The notes: generated from the sequence alone by a model not told the origin. A DNA stretch of 51,925 nt from Bacillus pseudomycoides (GCF_002551005.1 NZ_NVOY01000038.1:20758-72682); one strand, 5' to 3'; positions 10,449-20,645 are shown, counted from the stretch's first letter. Program-made: numbers and translations.

Positions 10449-10462
10449 GTGGTGATAATGAA

Positions 10463-11584
10463 ATGAAAAGGATTTTTGTAGATATTTACTTAATGTTCAA
10501 CTTAGGAGATGATTTGTTTTTAGATATTCTTGCGAAGAAGTATCCTCATTGTGAAATTACAGTTAATTATCTTGGTAAAGACTATGATCAATTTATTTCT
10601 CAATACTGCAACGTTAATAGAAGAAAATATACAATTTTGAATAAAATTGGACAACGTCTTAAAATATTAGATTCTATAACGAATTATGATAAAGTAGCAG
10701 AGGAACATGATGCATTAATATTTATAGGTGGTTCTATTTTTAGAGAAGAGAAGTATCATAACTCATTATATCAAGATAGAATAAGGATGGCTCAAGAATT
10801 TAAAAAAAGGAACCGGCCAATTTTTATATTAGGTGCAAACTTTGGTCCATATGAGACAGAAGAGTTTTTTCATGATTATAAAGAATTTTTCAAGCTATGT
10901 GATGATATTTGTTTTAGAGATAGATATTCGTACGAATTATTTCAGGATTTACCGCAAGTTAGATATGCACCAGATATTGTTTTTCAAATGAATATAGATG
11001 AATATAAAACAGAAGTAAGTAAAAACATAGTTGGATTTTCAATCATAGATGTTAGACATAAAAATGGATTATCAATGTATTATAATGACTATGTAAACAG
11101 TACAGTAAAGACAATAGAGTTATTGGTGAATAGAGGGTATCGATGTTGTTTAATGTCTTTTTGTGAACAAGAGGGAGATTTAGAATTAATACGTACAATT
11201 AAATTATTTCTTTCTCCTGAAGTATTAAAAAATGTGACAATTTATAACTATAATGGGAATTTAAAAGAAGCTATCACATTGATAGCTTCTTTTAAATTTT
11301 TTATTGCTGCAAGGTTTCATGCAAATATATTGGCGTTACTACTAGATATTGGAGTTATGCCCCTTATATACAGTACAAAAACTACCAATATGTTAAGAGA
11401 TATTAATTTTAATCGTCCTTTAATCCATATGGAAGAGCTTCATTTACAGCATGATGAAAATTTTATAAACCAACTAAGCCATAATAAAATTAATTTGGAA
11501 TTCATAACAAAGAACGCTAAAAATCAATTCGAAAAACTGAGTGAGTTCCTCAACATGGAGGCGTTTATAGGAGAGGGAGTATGA
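10463..11584 (+). CDS. Polysaccharide pyruvyltransferase-like protein
   Basis: The protein of about 373 aa fits the polysaccharide pyruvyltransferase family (CsaB/EpsI/EpsO-like). It has an N-terminal GDDLFLD segment, ALIFIGGSIFREE, an ILGANFGPYE motif, CFRDRYSYELF, APDIVF, and a late FFIAARFHANILALLLDIG helix. Members add ketal-pyruvate from phosphoenolpyruvate to surface sugars. I chose ATG 10463 because GGTGAT sits eight bases upstream. ATG 10445, which overlaps the previous stop, is possible and adds six residues. The family call is good; the pyruvyl substrate is inferred. Confidence 0.78.
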   Translation: MKRIFVDIYLMFNLGDDLFLDILAKKYPHCEITVNYLGKDYDQFISQYCNVNRRKYTILNKIGQRLKILDSITNYDKVAEEHDALIFIGGSIFREEKYHNSLYQDRIRMAQEFKKRNRPIFILGANFGPYETEEFFHDYKEFFKLCDDICFRDRYSYELFQDLPQVRYAPDIVFQMNIDEYKTEVSKNIVGFSIIDVRHKNGLSMYYNDYVNSTVKTIELLVNRGYRCCLMSFCEQEGDLELIRTIKLFLSPEVLKNVTIYNYNGNLKEAITLIASFKFFIAARFHANILALLLDIGVMPLIYSTKTTNMLRDINFNRPLIHMEELHLQHDENFINQLSHNKINLEFITKNAKNQFEKLSEFLNMEAFIGEGV

Positions 11585-12768
11585 AAAAAAAGATTGTATT
11601 TATGGTTATAAATATGAATGTGGGTGGAACGGAAAAAGCGTTGCTTAATCTGATAACAGAGATACCAAAAGAAAAATATGATATAACGGTTTTAATGTTA
11701 GAGGAACATGGGGGGTTTTTAAACTCAGTTCCTAGTGAGGTTTATGTTGAATATTTAAAAGGATATAGGGATATAAAAGAGATATTGAACGAATCCCCTC
11801 ACAAAGTTTCTTTGAACTTTTTTAAAAGAGGAAAAATAATAAAATCTTTTAATATAGCGTTTTTATATTTATTATCAAAGGTTATGAAAGATAGAAGCAT
11901 TTTCTTTAAATATGTGTTACGTGACTTTCCTGTAATGGATAATCAATATGATGTTGCAGTAGCTTATGCAGGACCTATGGACTTCATAAGCTATTTTGTT
12001 GTAAATAAAATAACGGCAAAAAAGAAAGTTCAATGGATCCATTTTGATGTTACAAAAATTTATTTTAATAAAATATTTTCATCTAAAATTTATAATAAGT
12101 TTGATAAGGTTTTTGTTGTATCAGATGAGGCTAGAAGTAAGTTAATTGGTATGATACCTTCTTTGAAAAAGAAAACTGAGGTATTTTCAAACATAGTATC
12201 CTCAAAATTAATTCATAATCAAACAAAAGAAGATAAGGGATTTTATGACAAGTATACAGGATTAAGAATATTAACAGTTGGTAGGTTGGCGAATGAAAAA
12301 GGGCAAGATTTAGCTATACGAGTATTAGCAAGATTGATTCGTGATGGATATAAAGTTAAGTGGTATTGTCTAGGAGAAGGTGCTTCTAGAAAGAAATACG
12401 AACAGTTAATAGTAGAATGTGATTTAAAAGACAAATTTGTTTTATTAGGCGTAGATCCGAACCCCTATCCGTATATAGAGCAATGTGATATATATGTCCA
12501 ACCATCGAGGTATGAAGGTTATTGTATAACGTTAGCTGAAGCTAGATGTTTACATAAAGCAATTGTAACGACAAATTTTACTGGAGCAAGAGAGCAAATA
12601 AAAGATGGAGAAACGGGACTGATTGTAAGGGTTGATGAAAATGAAATTTATGAAGCTGTAAAAAATTTGATAAATAATCATGATCTGTGTAGGTGTTTTT
12701 CTGAAAATTTAGCGAAAGAACATTTTGATAAGGCATATGAAATGAATAAACTATATGAACTGTTTTAA
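11581..12768 (+). CDS. GT4-family glycosyltransferase (paralogue 3 of 3)
   Basis: This 395-aa GT-B enzyme begins IVFMVINMNVGGTEKALLNLI. The shared segment YDVAVAYAGPMDFISYFVVNK plus KKKVQWIHFDV marks it as a paralogue of the genes at 6981 and 9264. The donor site VQPSRYEGYCITLAEARCLHKAIV is near residue 305. It overlaps the preceding gene by four bases. It is the last enzyme before the flippase. Confidence 0.85.
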   Translation: MKKKIVFMVINMNVGGTEKALLNLITEIPKEKYDITVLMLEEHGGFLNSVPSEVYVEYLKGYRDIKEILNESPHKVSLNFFKRGKIIKSFNIAFLYLLSKVMKDRSIFFKYVLRDFPVMDNQYDVAVAYAGPMDFISYFVVNKITAKKKVQWIHFDVTKIYFNKIFSSKIYNKFDKVFVVSDEARSKLIGMIPSLKKKTEVFSNIVSSKLIHNQTKEDKGFYDKYTGLRILTVGRLANEKGQDLAIRVLARLIRDGYKVKWYCLGEGASRKKYEQLIVECDLKDKFVLLGVDPNPYPYIEQCDIYVQPSRYEGYCITLAEARCLHKAIVTTNFTGAREQIKDGETGLIVRVDENEIYEAVKNLINNHDLCRCFSENLAKEHFDKAYEMNKLYELF

Positions 12769-12787
12769 TTAAAAGGGGCTGTATTTA

Positions 12788-12847
12788 ATGTCATATAAAG
12801 AAGAAGGCGTTAAATCTGAAAAAAGGACAAGGTATACAATTGTTTAA
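12788..12847 (+). CDS. Possible 19-codon micro-ORF before the flippase gene
   Basis: ATG 12788 follows AAAAGGGG with suitable spacing and encodes a 19-residue charged peptide (MSYKEEGVKSEKRTRYTIV) ending in TAA. It lies in the 100-base gap between a glycosyltransferase gene and the flippase gene. It could be a remnant of a deleted gene or simply chance. No function can be assigned. Confidence 0.2.
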   Translation: MSYKEEGVKSEKRTRYTIV

Positions 12848-12871
12848 GTTAAATGAAAGGTAGCTATTAGA

Positions 12872-14416
12872 ATGAAAAGTCAACTTAAAGCAGGTGCATT
12901 ATTATCATATATAGCGATGTTTGTTAATAGTGCCATATCAATAATATATACTCCTATTATGTTGAATTTGCTTGGGAAATCAGAGTACGGTCTATTTAGC
13001 TTGGCTACGTCTGCAGCAGGATATGTAGGAGTTTTAAATTTTGGATTAGGTAATGCAGTGATCAGATATACTGCAAAATATAAAGCACTTAAAGATGAAC
13101 AAGGGTGTTCCAATTTATATGGAATGTTTTGTGTTATGTATGGTGTATTAGGGATTGGAGCATTACTAATAGGCTTAATTTTGACAGTAAATGCAGACAG
13201 AATATTTTCGAATTCTTTAAGCATAGATGAGGTTAGTAAACTTAAAGTATTGATGGGAATCATGGTAATAAATATTTCTATAGGGATAGGATTAGGTTTT
13301 TTTAGTGTCGTTGTATTAGCGTATGAGAGGTTTATTTTTCAAAAGGTGATAAGTATAGTTAGTTCCATAGTAAGCCCCCTTATCATGCTACCTATTCTTA
13401 TGATGGGATATGGATCTGTGTCTATGACAATTGTAACGACTATACTTAACTTTATAGTAATTTTAATGAATATATATTATTGCTTTAAAGTTCTAAAAAT
13501 AAAAATAGCATTTAAAAAGTTCGAAAAAAAATTGTTAAGAGAGATAATAATATTTTCATCATTTATCTTCTTTAATTTAATAATAGATAAGATATATTGG
13601 TCTACAGATCAAATTATCCTTGGCATATTTAGTGGTACAGCAGCAATTTCTGTATATACAATAGGGGCATCTTTTACTGGATATTTTTCAGGTTTCTCTG
13701 TTGCTATATCCAATGTATTTTTAAGCAGAGTGACAGGAATGGTAACTAAAGAGGTCTCGGATACAAAAGAAGTATCAGATTTATTTATCAAGATAGGGAG
13801 AGTTCAATATATTATATTATCATTTGCTATAAGTGGATTTATTGTTTTTGGAAGGGAATTTATTATTTTATGGGTCGGAAAGGACTATAGTGATGCTTTT
13901 GTTATAGCTATCATCATTTTAGCTCCAATGATAGTATCTCTAGTACAAAGTATGGGAGGAATCATACTTCAAGCAAAAAATATGCAAACATTTAAATCGG
14001 TAATTTATTCTATTACAGCTATAGTTAATATTTTTATAAGTGTAATATTTGCCCGGTGGTGGGGGGCTATAGGATGCGCACTTGGAACAGCAGTAGCTTT
14101 TACTATAGGGAATATATTTATTATGAATTTTTATTACTGGAAGAAGATAAAGATAGACGTACCTAAATTTTGGATTAATATTTTTTGGATGAGTTTTCCT
14201 TTAATAATAAGTTTAGCTTTTGGAGGAACAATAAATAAGTTAGTACTTGCCGACAATTGGTTTGTATTTATTATTAAAACTCTTCTATTTTCTGTAGCAT
14301 ATACTCTTTTAATGTGGTTTACGGGAATGAATAAATATGAAAAAAATCTGTTTATAGTGCCTTTTAAAAAGGTAATACAACGATTGGGAAAATGGAAATT
14401 GTATAAAGCAGGTTAA
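12872..14416 (+). CDS. Wzx/MATE-type polysaccharide flippase
   Basis: This 514-aa integral membrane protein has about 12-14 hydrophobic segments. It starts QLKAGALLSYIAMFVNSAISIIYTPIMLNLLGKSEYGLF, the standard beginning of the polysaccharide biosynthesis (Wzx) branch of the MOP superfamily. IYWSTDQIILGIFSGTAAISVYTIG near residue 235 is also characteristic. It should move lipid-linked repeat units across the membrane for the EpsG-like polymerase. GAAAGG lies before ATG 12872. Confidence 0.88.
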   Translation: MKSQLKAGALLSYIAMFVNSAISIIYTPIMLNLLGKSEYGLFSLATSAAGYVGVLNFGLGNAVIRYTAKYKALKDEQGCSNLYGMFCVMYGVLGIGALLIGLILTVNADRIFSNSLSIDEVSKLKVLMGIMVINISIGIGLGFFSVVVLAYERFIFQKVISIVSSIVSPLIMLPILMMGYGSVSMTIVTTILNFIVILMNIYYCFKVLKIKIAFKKFEKKLLREIIIFSSFIFFNLIIDKIYWSTDQIILGIFSGTAAISVYTIGASFTGYFSGFSVAISNVFLSRVTGMVTKEVSDTKEVSDLFIKIGRVQYIILSFAISGFIVFGREFIILWVGKDYSDAFVIAIIILAPMIVSLVQSMGGIILQAKNMQTFKSVIYSITAIVNIFISVIFARWWGAIGCALGTAVAFTIGNIFIMNFYYWKKIKIDVPKFWINIFWMSFPLIISLAFGGTINKLVLADNWFVFIIKTLLFSVAYTLLMWFTGMNKYEKNLFIVPFKKVIQRLGKWKLYKAG

Positions 14417-14452
14417 GGAGGAAAAAGGTAAGCAAATTTATGGAGGGATTTT

Positions 14453-15508
14453 ATGAGTAAGGTAAGTATAGTAGTACCTATTTATAATGCAGGAGAAAAA
14501 CTTCATAAATGTATAAAATCAATTCTTAATCAATCTTTTGAGGACTTTGAATTAATTTTAGTGAATGATGGTTCAATAGATAACAGTTTGACTATTTGTA
14601 AGAAATATCAACAACAAGATAATCGAATAACCGTGATAAATAAAAAGAACGAAGGAAGTATTCCTACAAGAAGAAAAGGTGTTGAAGCTTCTAAGTCAAA
14701 GTATGTCATGTTTGTGGATGCAGATGATTGGATTAATATTAAAGCTATTGAAACATTATATGATGAAGCAGTGAAAAATAATGTAGATATTACAATATGC
14801 AATATGTATAGAGTTATAGGAAATAGCACGTTGATTAAGAAAAAGGTTAATAGTTGGTATTTTAATGAGAGTAAAATTTATGACGAAGAAGAAATTAAAC
14901 AGAATTTAGTCACTGCATACTTTCATGGACATCCATTTCCGGCATCATTATGTGCAAAGTTGTATAAAAGAGAGTTACTTACAAATTCTAGGGATTACGT
15001 GAGAAGAATACGTTTCTTAGGGGATGATCTTTTCTATAATCTAGAAATGTTGTTAAAAGTAAATAGGGTAAAAGTAATTGATAAATCGTTTTATTATTAT
15101 CGGCAGGGTGGATTTACTAGCAAATACCAGCCTTTTTTGTTTGAAGATATGATTAATGGATATTTGATACAAGAGGAAGTAATTAACGAGCATTACTACG
15201 ATACTGCAGAAAAAAATTACAATGGAATTAGTATAATGCTACTCAATACGTTTAAAGCATGTTTATTAAATTTATTTAATAATAGCTTTAAAGAATTTGA
15301 GATAAAAGATTTAATTCGCTTATATGTTTCGAATGATACTCTAATTAAATGTGCTTCTAACGAGGGAGCAATAACATTTTTTCCTCAAGATTATTTACAT
15401 GCAATAAGAAATAAGGATACAGAATACCTTTATCAGCTAGGAGAAAGTATGTATAAAAGTGCAAGAGTAAGAAAAATTCTTATAAATATTTTATCTAAAT
15501 GCTGTTGA
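14453..15508 (+). CDS. GT2-family glycosyltransferase
   Basis: This 351-aa GT-A enzyme starts VSIVVPIYNAGEKLHKCIKSILNQSF, followed by LVNDGSIDNS and the metal site MFVDADDWINIKA near residue 88. GDDLFYNLEMLLKVNRVKVID fits the catalytic-base region of this GT2 group. TATGGAGGGATTTT provides the ribosome site. It is the last gene of the dense glycosyltransferase block; a 205-base gap follows. Confidence 0.85.
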   Translation: MSKVSIVVPIYNAGEKLHKCIKSILNQSFEDFELILVNDGSIDNSLTICKKYQQQDNRITVINKKNEGSIPTRRKGVEASKSKYVMFVDADDWINIKAIETLYDEAVKNNVDITICNMYRVIGNSTLIKKKVNSWYFNESKIYDEEEIKQNLVTAYFHGHPFPASLCAKLYKRELLTNSRDYVRRIRFLGDDLFYNLEMLLKVNRVKVIDKSFYYYRQGGFTSKYQPFLFEDMINGYLIQEEVINEHYYDTAEKNYNGISIMLLNTFKACLLNLFNNSFKEFEIKDLIRLYVSNDTLIKCASNEGAITFFPQDYLHAIRNKDTEYLYQLGESMYKSARVRKILINILSKCC

Positions 15509-15713
15509 AGAAAATCGTTATACATGTAAAAAAGTATGTTATTAAATAGTATTATAAAAAATTTTCTTTACGCTTTTGATGAGAATATATTCGTATTAGG
15601 AACAAATTAGAGATTTTGTATGTTTATTTCTTTGTTATAAAAGGTAATTATTGACACCAGTCTTCTAACTATAGCATTTACTATATTATAAAGGTTAGAA
15701 GGAGTGTTAAGTT

Positions 15714-18215
15714 TTGTCTCTTGGAGATTGCTATATTATTGAACTGGATCGATGGGGTATCAAAAATGATGGAACGTTGCCCATAGAAACAACTCAAGGA
15801 ATTAATAATGCATTTATGTGGGCAGAAAATAATGACTTTCAAACGGTCATTTTACCAAAAGGAAATTATCTTGTAGATAAAAATTCGACATTAATACTTC
15901 GAAGCAACACACATTATAAGTTTTATGATTGTCTATTTATTAAAGAAGCAAACAATCTCACAGGATATACTGTAATAGTATGTGATAGCATTAAAAACGT
16001 AATACTAGAAGGCGCGACAATAAAAGGTGATAGAGAAACGCATGATTATTCGAGTGGTGGTACTCATGAATGGGGACATGGAATCTCTATTAAAAATTCC
16101 TGTTATAACATTTTAATAAAAGATTGTAATGTTAGAGAATGTACAGGAGATGGCTATGTGACATCTATGGATTTTTCTGCAATAGGTGGAGTACAGCATC
16201 CAGCTCATTTTGCAAAAGGAGATATTGATAGTCAAGGGAATCTAGACACTATAAAAACTAATTATACAACGGTAACAAGGTTTTATGATGTGACTGGGAG
16301 TTTGGTGAAATCTGCTGGTTATTTTTATTACTCAGGAGACGGATATGGTGGATATGGAACTGGTTGTAACTTAAATAAAACTATCATAAAGGTACATTTT
16401 TATGGGGAGAATGGTTCATATTTAGGTTATAGAAATACAAGATCTTATGAATTTATATATCTTGATTCGATGCCAGTAGGGACAACGAAAGTAAGATTTT
16501 CCTTTCTCCAAAATTATGATTTAATGAATGGTAATTTACATTATGTAATGTGTGCTAAAATTCCACAATATGTATACTTTGTCAATTGTAAATCTCAAAA
16601 AAATAGAAGACTTGGCGCCTCAGTTAATGGAGGGAGATTTATAACGTTTGATAGTTGCGAAATTTTTAATAATAGCAATCCTATGAATAATTCGATAGGT
16701 TGTAATCCTGGGTATGGGATTGATATTGAAGATGGTTATATGACGAATCAAAAGATAACTATTAGAAACTCTAATATATATGATAATAGAGCTGGAGCGT
16801 TTACGTGTGTTAGTACTAGAGGGGTTTATTTAGAAAATAATAAATTAAAAGGAACTGTTAATTTATCAGGAAGTGGTGATGATTATTTATCCTTAAATAA
16901 TATGTATTATGGATTTATTGCAGGTAGATCTATAACAAGCGGAGTTGAGGCAGATGGAACCTTTTGTACATTTAGGAATGATTCTATATTTGGGCAAGCT
17001 TGTAGTATTACAGGAGGGAATACCACTTTAGATAATTGTGTTTTTTCAAAAAGTACAGTGTTTTTAGGTGGAGAAACGGTAAAAGTTATCAACTGTAAAT
17101 TAACTTTTGATGATCCTGAAAAAGATGGGGTAGTGGGTTTTAATAACAAGAATTTAGAGGTACGTGACTCAGTATTTGAAATTAGAAGAGCTAAAGGAGT
17201 AGCGGCGGCTAGTTATGCTCAAACTGAAAATGCTACATTTTCTAATGTAAAGTTCCTAACGAATGAATGTAATGGAGGTACTTATATAGGAACTAGGAAT
17301 TTAACTGTTGAAAATTGCCAATTTATTCACTCTGGAAAAACAGCGAACTATAGTCGAATGATGGTATCGGAATCCATGAGAGTCGAAAATTCTATTTTTA
17401 AAAACCAGTCTTTTAGATTTGATGGCGGCAATATCTATGGAGAAGAAAAATTAGCTAATGATAAGAAGTATAGTACACATAGCTTTAGGAATAATCAAGT
17501 CATTTGGGATGAATCATATAGCCTCGCAGTCCATGAGGCCAGAGGACCAGGAGTATCATTTATTTATATACCAAGATTAGAGATTATTGGTAATTCTCTT
17601 GAGGTGAACGGGAAAGTTACTTCTCTAGGATCCCAACATACTCTTAGAGTATTTACTGAAAATTATTTGAATATTTCCGATAATACAATTGTTACCAGTA
17701 ATGATATAGGGATTAATACGAAAGGAACTATTACGATAGAAGGTGCATACCGGAAGGCTGCTTCAATACTTCCTATTCCTAAGACTATTGTAGTATCTCA
17801 AAATAACAACATAATTAACTCAGAAATTAAGTTTACAGAAAAACTAAATTCACAATTGGGAAAAAATATATTAGGAAATTTTCCATTAGTTGCTATGGTT
17901 TCATCAGAACCTACATTTGGTATATATAGTCGTGGGGAATTGTTGTTTAATACGAATCCAGTTATTGGTGGGTATGTTGGATGGGTTTGTATCATTTCAG
18001 GTACAGCAAACAATTATGCATGGATGGCAAATAAGAATTATGCGATGGATAATTTAGTAAATGCGAATGGAAAAGTTTATAGATGCACAGTCGCAGGAAC
18101 TAGTGGTACAACTTCTCCTTCTCATACTAGCGGAACAGCTTCGGATGGCAATGTGATATGGGAGTATGTAAATGTTTTAGCTATATTTAAACCATTTGGA
18201 TTGATTTCAAGCTAG
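15714..18215 (+). CDS. Large right-handed beta-helix protein, phage-tailspike-like
   Basis: The 833-aa protein has no signal peptide. The N-terminus (DRWGIKNDGTLPIETTQGIN, then an ILPKGNYLVD segment) matches pectate-lyase-fold proteins of phage tailspikes and polysaccharide lyases. Many short repeats of the type NxxIxxCxF run through residues 90-680. A C-terminal domain (about 770-825, with NKNYAMDNLVNANGKVYRC and WEYV) resembles the small carbohydrate-binding modules often seen on phage tail fibres. TTG 15714 follows AAGGAG by about nine bases. It could be a polysaccharide lyase or epimerase. How it would leave the cell is unclear. Confidence 0.7.
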   Translation: MSLGDCYIIELDRWGIKNDGTLPIETTQGINNAFMWAENNDFQTVILPKGNYLVDKNSTLILRSNTHYKFYDCLFIKEANNLTGYTVIVCDSIKNVILEGATIKGDRETHDYSSGGTHEWGHGISIKNSCYNILIKDCNVRECTGDGYVTSMDFSAIGGVQHPAHFAKGDIDSQGNLDTIKTNYTTVTRFYDVTGSLVKSAGYFYYSGDGYGGYGTGCNLNKTIIKVHFYGENGSYLGYRNTRSYEFIYLDSMPVGTTKVRFSFLQNYDLMNGNLHYVMCAKIPQYVYFVNCKSQKNRRLGASVNGGRFITFDSCEIFNNSNPMNNSIGCNPGYGIDIEDGYMTNQKITIRNSNIYDNRAGAFTCVSTRGVYLENNKLKGTVNLSGSGDDYLSLNNMYYGFIAGRSITSGVEADGTFCTFRNDSIFGQACSITGGNTTLDNCVFSKSTVFLGGETVKVINCKLTFDDPEKDGVVGFNNKNLEVRDSVFEIRRAKGVAAASYAQTENATFSNVKFLTNECNGGTYIGTRNLTVENCQFIHSGKTANYSRMMVSESMRVENSIFKNQSFRFDGGNIYGEEKLANDKKYSTHSFRNNQVIWDESYSLAVHEARGPGVSFIYIPRLEIIGNSLEVNGKVTSLGSQHTLRVFTENYLNISDNTIVTSNDIGINTKGTITIEGAYRKAASILPIPKTIVVSQNNNIINSEIKFTEKLNSQLGKNILGNFPLVAMVSSEPTFGIYSRGELLFNTNPVIGGYVGWVCIISGTANNYAWMANKNYAMDNLVNANGKVYRCTVAGTSGTTSPSHTSGTASDGNVIWEYVNVLAIFKPFGLISS

Positions 18216-18239
18216 AATAAATTTTATTCTAGTTTTTTT
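18212..18239 (+). terminator. Rho-independent terminator after the beta-helix gene
   Basis: CTAGAATAAA (18212-18221) pairs with TTTATTCTAG (18223-18232) and is followed by eight T residues. The stop codon of the beta-helix gene lies inside the left arm. Confidence 0.75.
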
Positions 18240-18391
18240 TAATTAAGCAAATGATACGTTAAAACATTTCGTAATGTATTTTCATAAATACTACTGCTAA
18301 ATAAATTTTGTTGAAATAGGAGGAGTACATTTATATACAAGTATAGAGTGTATGTAAATGAAATTATAGAAATGAAAGGTGTACAACCATT

Positions 18392-19468
18392 ATGGAAATT
18401 TCAAAAAATGATACGAAAATGCTAAAAGGAGTAGCTATTTTATTCATGCTGCTTCTTCATTTATTTTGCCAGAAAGAGGTTAATGGATTGTATGAAACAT
18501 TTCCCGTAATTAACGGAGTACCTTTCGTTTATTATATAAGATTATTTGGTGATGCGTGTGTTCCGATATATTGTTTTGTAAGTGGATATGGATTGTTTAT
18601 GGTACATAGTAAGGAACATAAATCAAACATAATGAAGAATATTACACGTATTTTTAAGCTACTGATTAACTTTTGGATCGTGTTAGTTTTGTTTGTTGCT
18701 ATCGGATTTCTTACTGGTAAGACGGAATCTTTCCCAGGCGGTATCGGTGAGTTCTTTCTTAATTTTTTCGTATTATCAAATTCATATAATGGTGCATGGT
18801 GGTTTTTACAAACATATATTATTCTTGTCGCTTTGGCGCCTTTGCTTACTAAGTTAGTCAGAAAATATAACTCATTGAGTTTGCTAATCGTTTTTGGGTC
18901 TATATATTTAGCGAGTTATATTCAGCGTATAAAACATGTCTTCGATTTTGGGGATTATATAGCTCTAAACGCATTTGTAAATGCTATGGTGTTGCTTGGG
19001 ACATCTTTACTACCATTCATTGTAGGGGCTATTTTCGCAAAAGAAAAGGTGCATTCGAAATTATATGGTATGTGTCACGATTTATCTTATAAGAATACGC
19101 TTTGTTTTATTGGCATAGTTATGTTGGTAGTTATTCATTTCGTTTATGAATCTATGATTATAGCACCTTTTACAGCTATTGCGTTTATTTGTTTCTTTAA
19201 TTTTATGGATAAGAGCAATCTCATAAAACAGATATTTACCTTTTTTGGTAATCACTCAACAAACATATGGTTAACACATATGTTTTTTTATAAGTCAATT
19301 TTTCCAGAAATTACATTTTTACCTCGCTATCCAATAATAATATTTGGTTGGTTGATAGTAATGTGTCTTACGTCATCATATGTAATAAATTTCATATATA
19401 ATCCTATAACGCGAATAATTGAAAAAAGAGTTTTGATTATGCGTGATAATCAAAAAGCAGTTGGTTAG
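18392..19468 (+). CDS. Membrane acyltransferase-3 family protein
   Basis: This 358-aa polytopic protein begins LKGVAILFMLLLHLFCQKE, the acyltransferase-3 start in which the histidine of the LLH segment is the likely catalytic residue. FGDACVPIYCFVSGYGLFM and GAWWFLQTYIILVALAPLL are further family motifs, and about ten hydrophobic segments are present. Members O-acetylate or succinylate surface polysaccharides at the membrane. The gene lies alone between two terminators, so it probably has its own promoter. Confidence 0.83.
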   Translation: MEISKNDTKMLKGVAILFMLLLHLFCQKEVNGLYETFPVINGVPFVYYIRLFGDACVPIYCFVSGYGLFMVHSKEHKSNIMKNITRIFKLLINFWIVLVLFVAIGFLTGKTESFPGGIGEFFLNFFVLSNSYNGAWWFLQTYIILVALAPLLTKLVRKYNSLSLLIVFGSIYLASYIQRIKHVFDFGDYIALNAFVNAMVLLGTSLLPFIVGAIFAKEKVHSKLYGMCHDLSYKNTLCFIGIVMLVVIHFVYESMIIAPFTAIAFICFFNFMDKSNLIKQIFTFFGNHSTNIWLTHMFFYKSIFPEITFLPRYPIIIFGWLIVMCLTSSYVINFIYNPITRIIEKRVLIMRDNQKAVG

Positions 19469-19503
19469 GAGGACTTAAACTAATAAACTTTTAAAGGATT
19501 GCG

Positions 19504-19533
19504 CAGCTCAACAAACAAATTGAGCTGTTTTTA
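19504..19533 (+). terminator. Rho-independent terminator after the acyltransferase gene
   Basis: CAGCTCAA (19504-19511) pairs with TTGAGCTG (19520-19527), loop of eight, followed by TTTTTAA. Confidence 0.8.
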
Positions 19534-19604
19534 ATTACTAAATACAAGAACCTATAAAACAGAGAGGATTCAAAAATAATAATCGCTTTGGGAGGTAAGA
19601 ATAC

Positions 19605-20645
19605 ATGAAAATTCTAATCACAGGCGGAGCAGGTTACATCGGCACTCACACATGTGTAGAACTACTAAATGCTGGTTATGAAATCATTGTGGTAGACAAT
19701 TTTTCAAACAGCAAACCAGAAGCTTTAAATCGCGTTCGTAGAATCACAGGAAAAGATTTTAGATTTTATCAGGTAAATTTACAAGATAAGGATGAATTAG
19801 ATAAGGTTTTTTCAGAAAATCTGATTGATGCTGTTATCCATTTTGCGGGATTGAAAGCTGTTGGTGAGTCAGTTTCTTTACCACTTTGGTATTACGAAAA
19901 TAATGTGACAGGAACCCTTAGGTTGTGTGAAGTGATGAAAAAATATGATGTAAAAAAGCTAGTCTTTAGTTCCTCGGCTACAGTATATGGAATGCCGGAA
20001 TATGTACCGATATCTGAAGCTTGTTTACTTGGAGCAACGAACCCTTATGGACGTACAAAACAGATGATTGAAGAAATATTACGTGATCTATATGTATCTG
20101 ACCATGATTGGAGCGTTGCTCTTTTACGCTATTTCAATCCTATTGGAGCGCATAAAAGTGGAGAAATTGGAGAGGATCCAAATGGCATTCCAAACAATCT
20201 TATCCCATATATTACACAAGTGGCTGTAGGCAAGTTAAGTGAATTAAAGGTTTATGGTAATGATTATCCAACAAAAGATGGAACAGGTGTAAGAGATTAT
20301 ATACATGTTGTAGATCTTGCAATTGGACATTTGAGAGCCCTTGAAAAAATATTGGGATCTAATGGGGTAGAAATATATAATTTGGGGACTGGGCGTGGGT
20401 ATAGTGTATTAGAAATAATTACTGCTTTTGAAAAGGTTTTAGGTAAGGAAATTCCATATAGAATTGTAAATCGTCGTCCTGGCGATGTAGCTGTTTCTTA
20501 TGCAGATGTAACAAAGGCCAAACTAGAGTTAGGATGGGTTGCCCAAAAAGGTATCGAAAAGATGTGTGAAGATTCATGGAGATGGCAGTTAAAGAATCCA
20601 AACGGTTATGGAGAAGTTGATGCACTAAAGTTGAGTGGTGGTTGA
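19605..20645 (+). CDS. galE: UDP-glucose 4-epimerase
   Basis: The 346-aa short-chain dehydrogenase fits the GalE length and motifs: GGAGYIGTH NAD site (7-15), SSSATVYG (122-129), and the catalytic Y148-x3-K152 in NPYGRTK. YFNPIGAHKSGEIGEDP is typical of bacterial GalE. It interconverts UDP-glucose and UDP-galactose (and perhaps the GlcNAc/GalNAc forms) in the cytoplasm. Here it likely feeds exopolysaccharide synthesis. GGGAGG lies upstream of ATG 19605. Confidence 0.92.
   Translation: MKILITGGAGYIGTHTCVELLNAGYEIIVVDNFSNSKPEALNRVRRITGKDFRFYQVNLQDKDELDKVFSENLIDAVIHFAGLKAVGESVSLPLWYYENNVTGTLRLCEVMKKYDVKKLVFSSSATVYGMPEYVPISEACLLGATNPYGRTKQMIEEILRDLYVSDHDWSVALLRYFNPIGAHKSGEIGEDPNGIPNNLIPYITQVAVGKLSELKVYGNDYPTKDGTGVRDYIHVVDLAIGHLRALEKILGSNGVEIYNLGTGRGYSVLEIITAFEKVLGKEIPYRIVNRRPGDVAVSYADVTKAKLELGWVAQKGIEKMCEDSWRWQLKNPNGYGEVDALKLSGG

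Noticed and set aside
12880-13263. 127-codon minus-strand frame under the flippase gene
   Set aside because: It is a shadow of a well-supported membrane protein gene and has no ribosome site.
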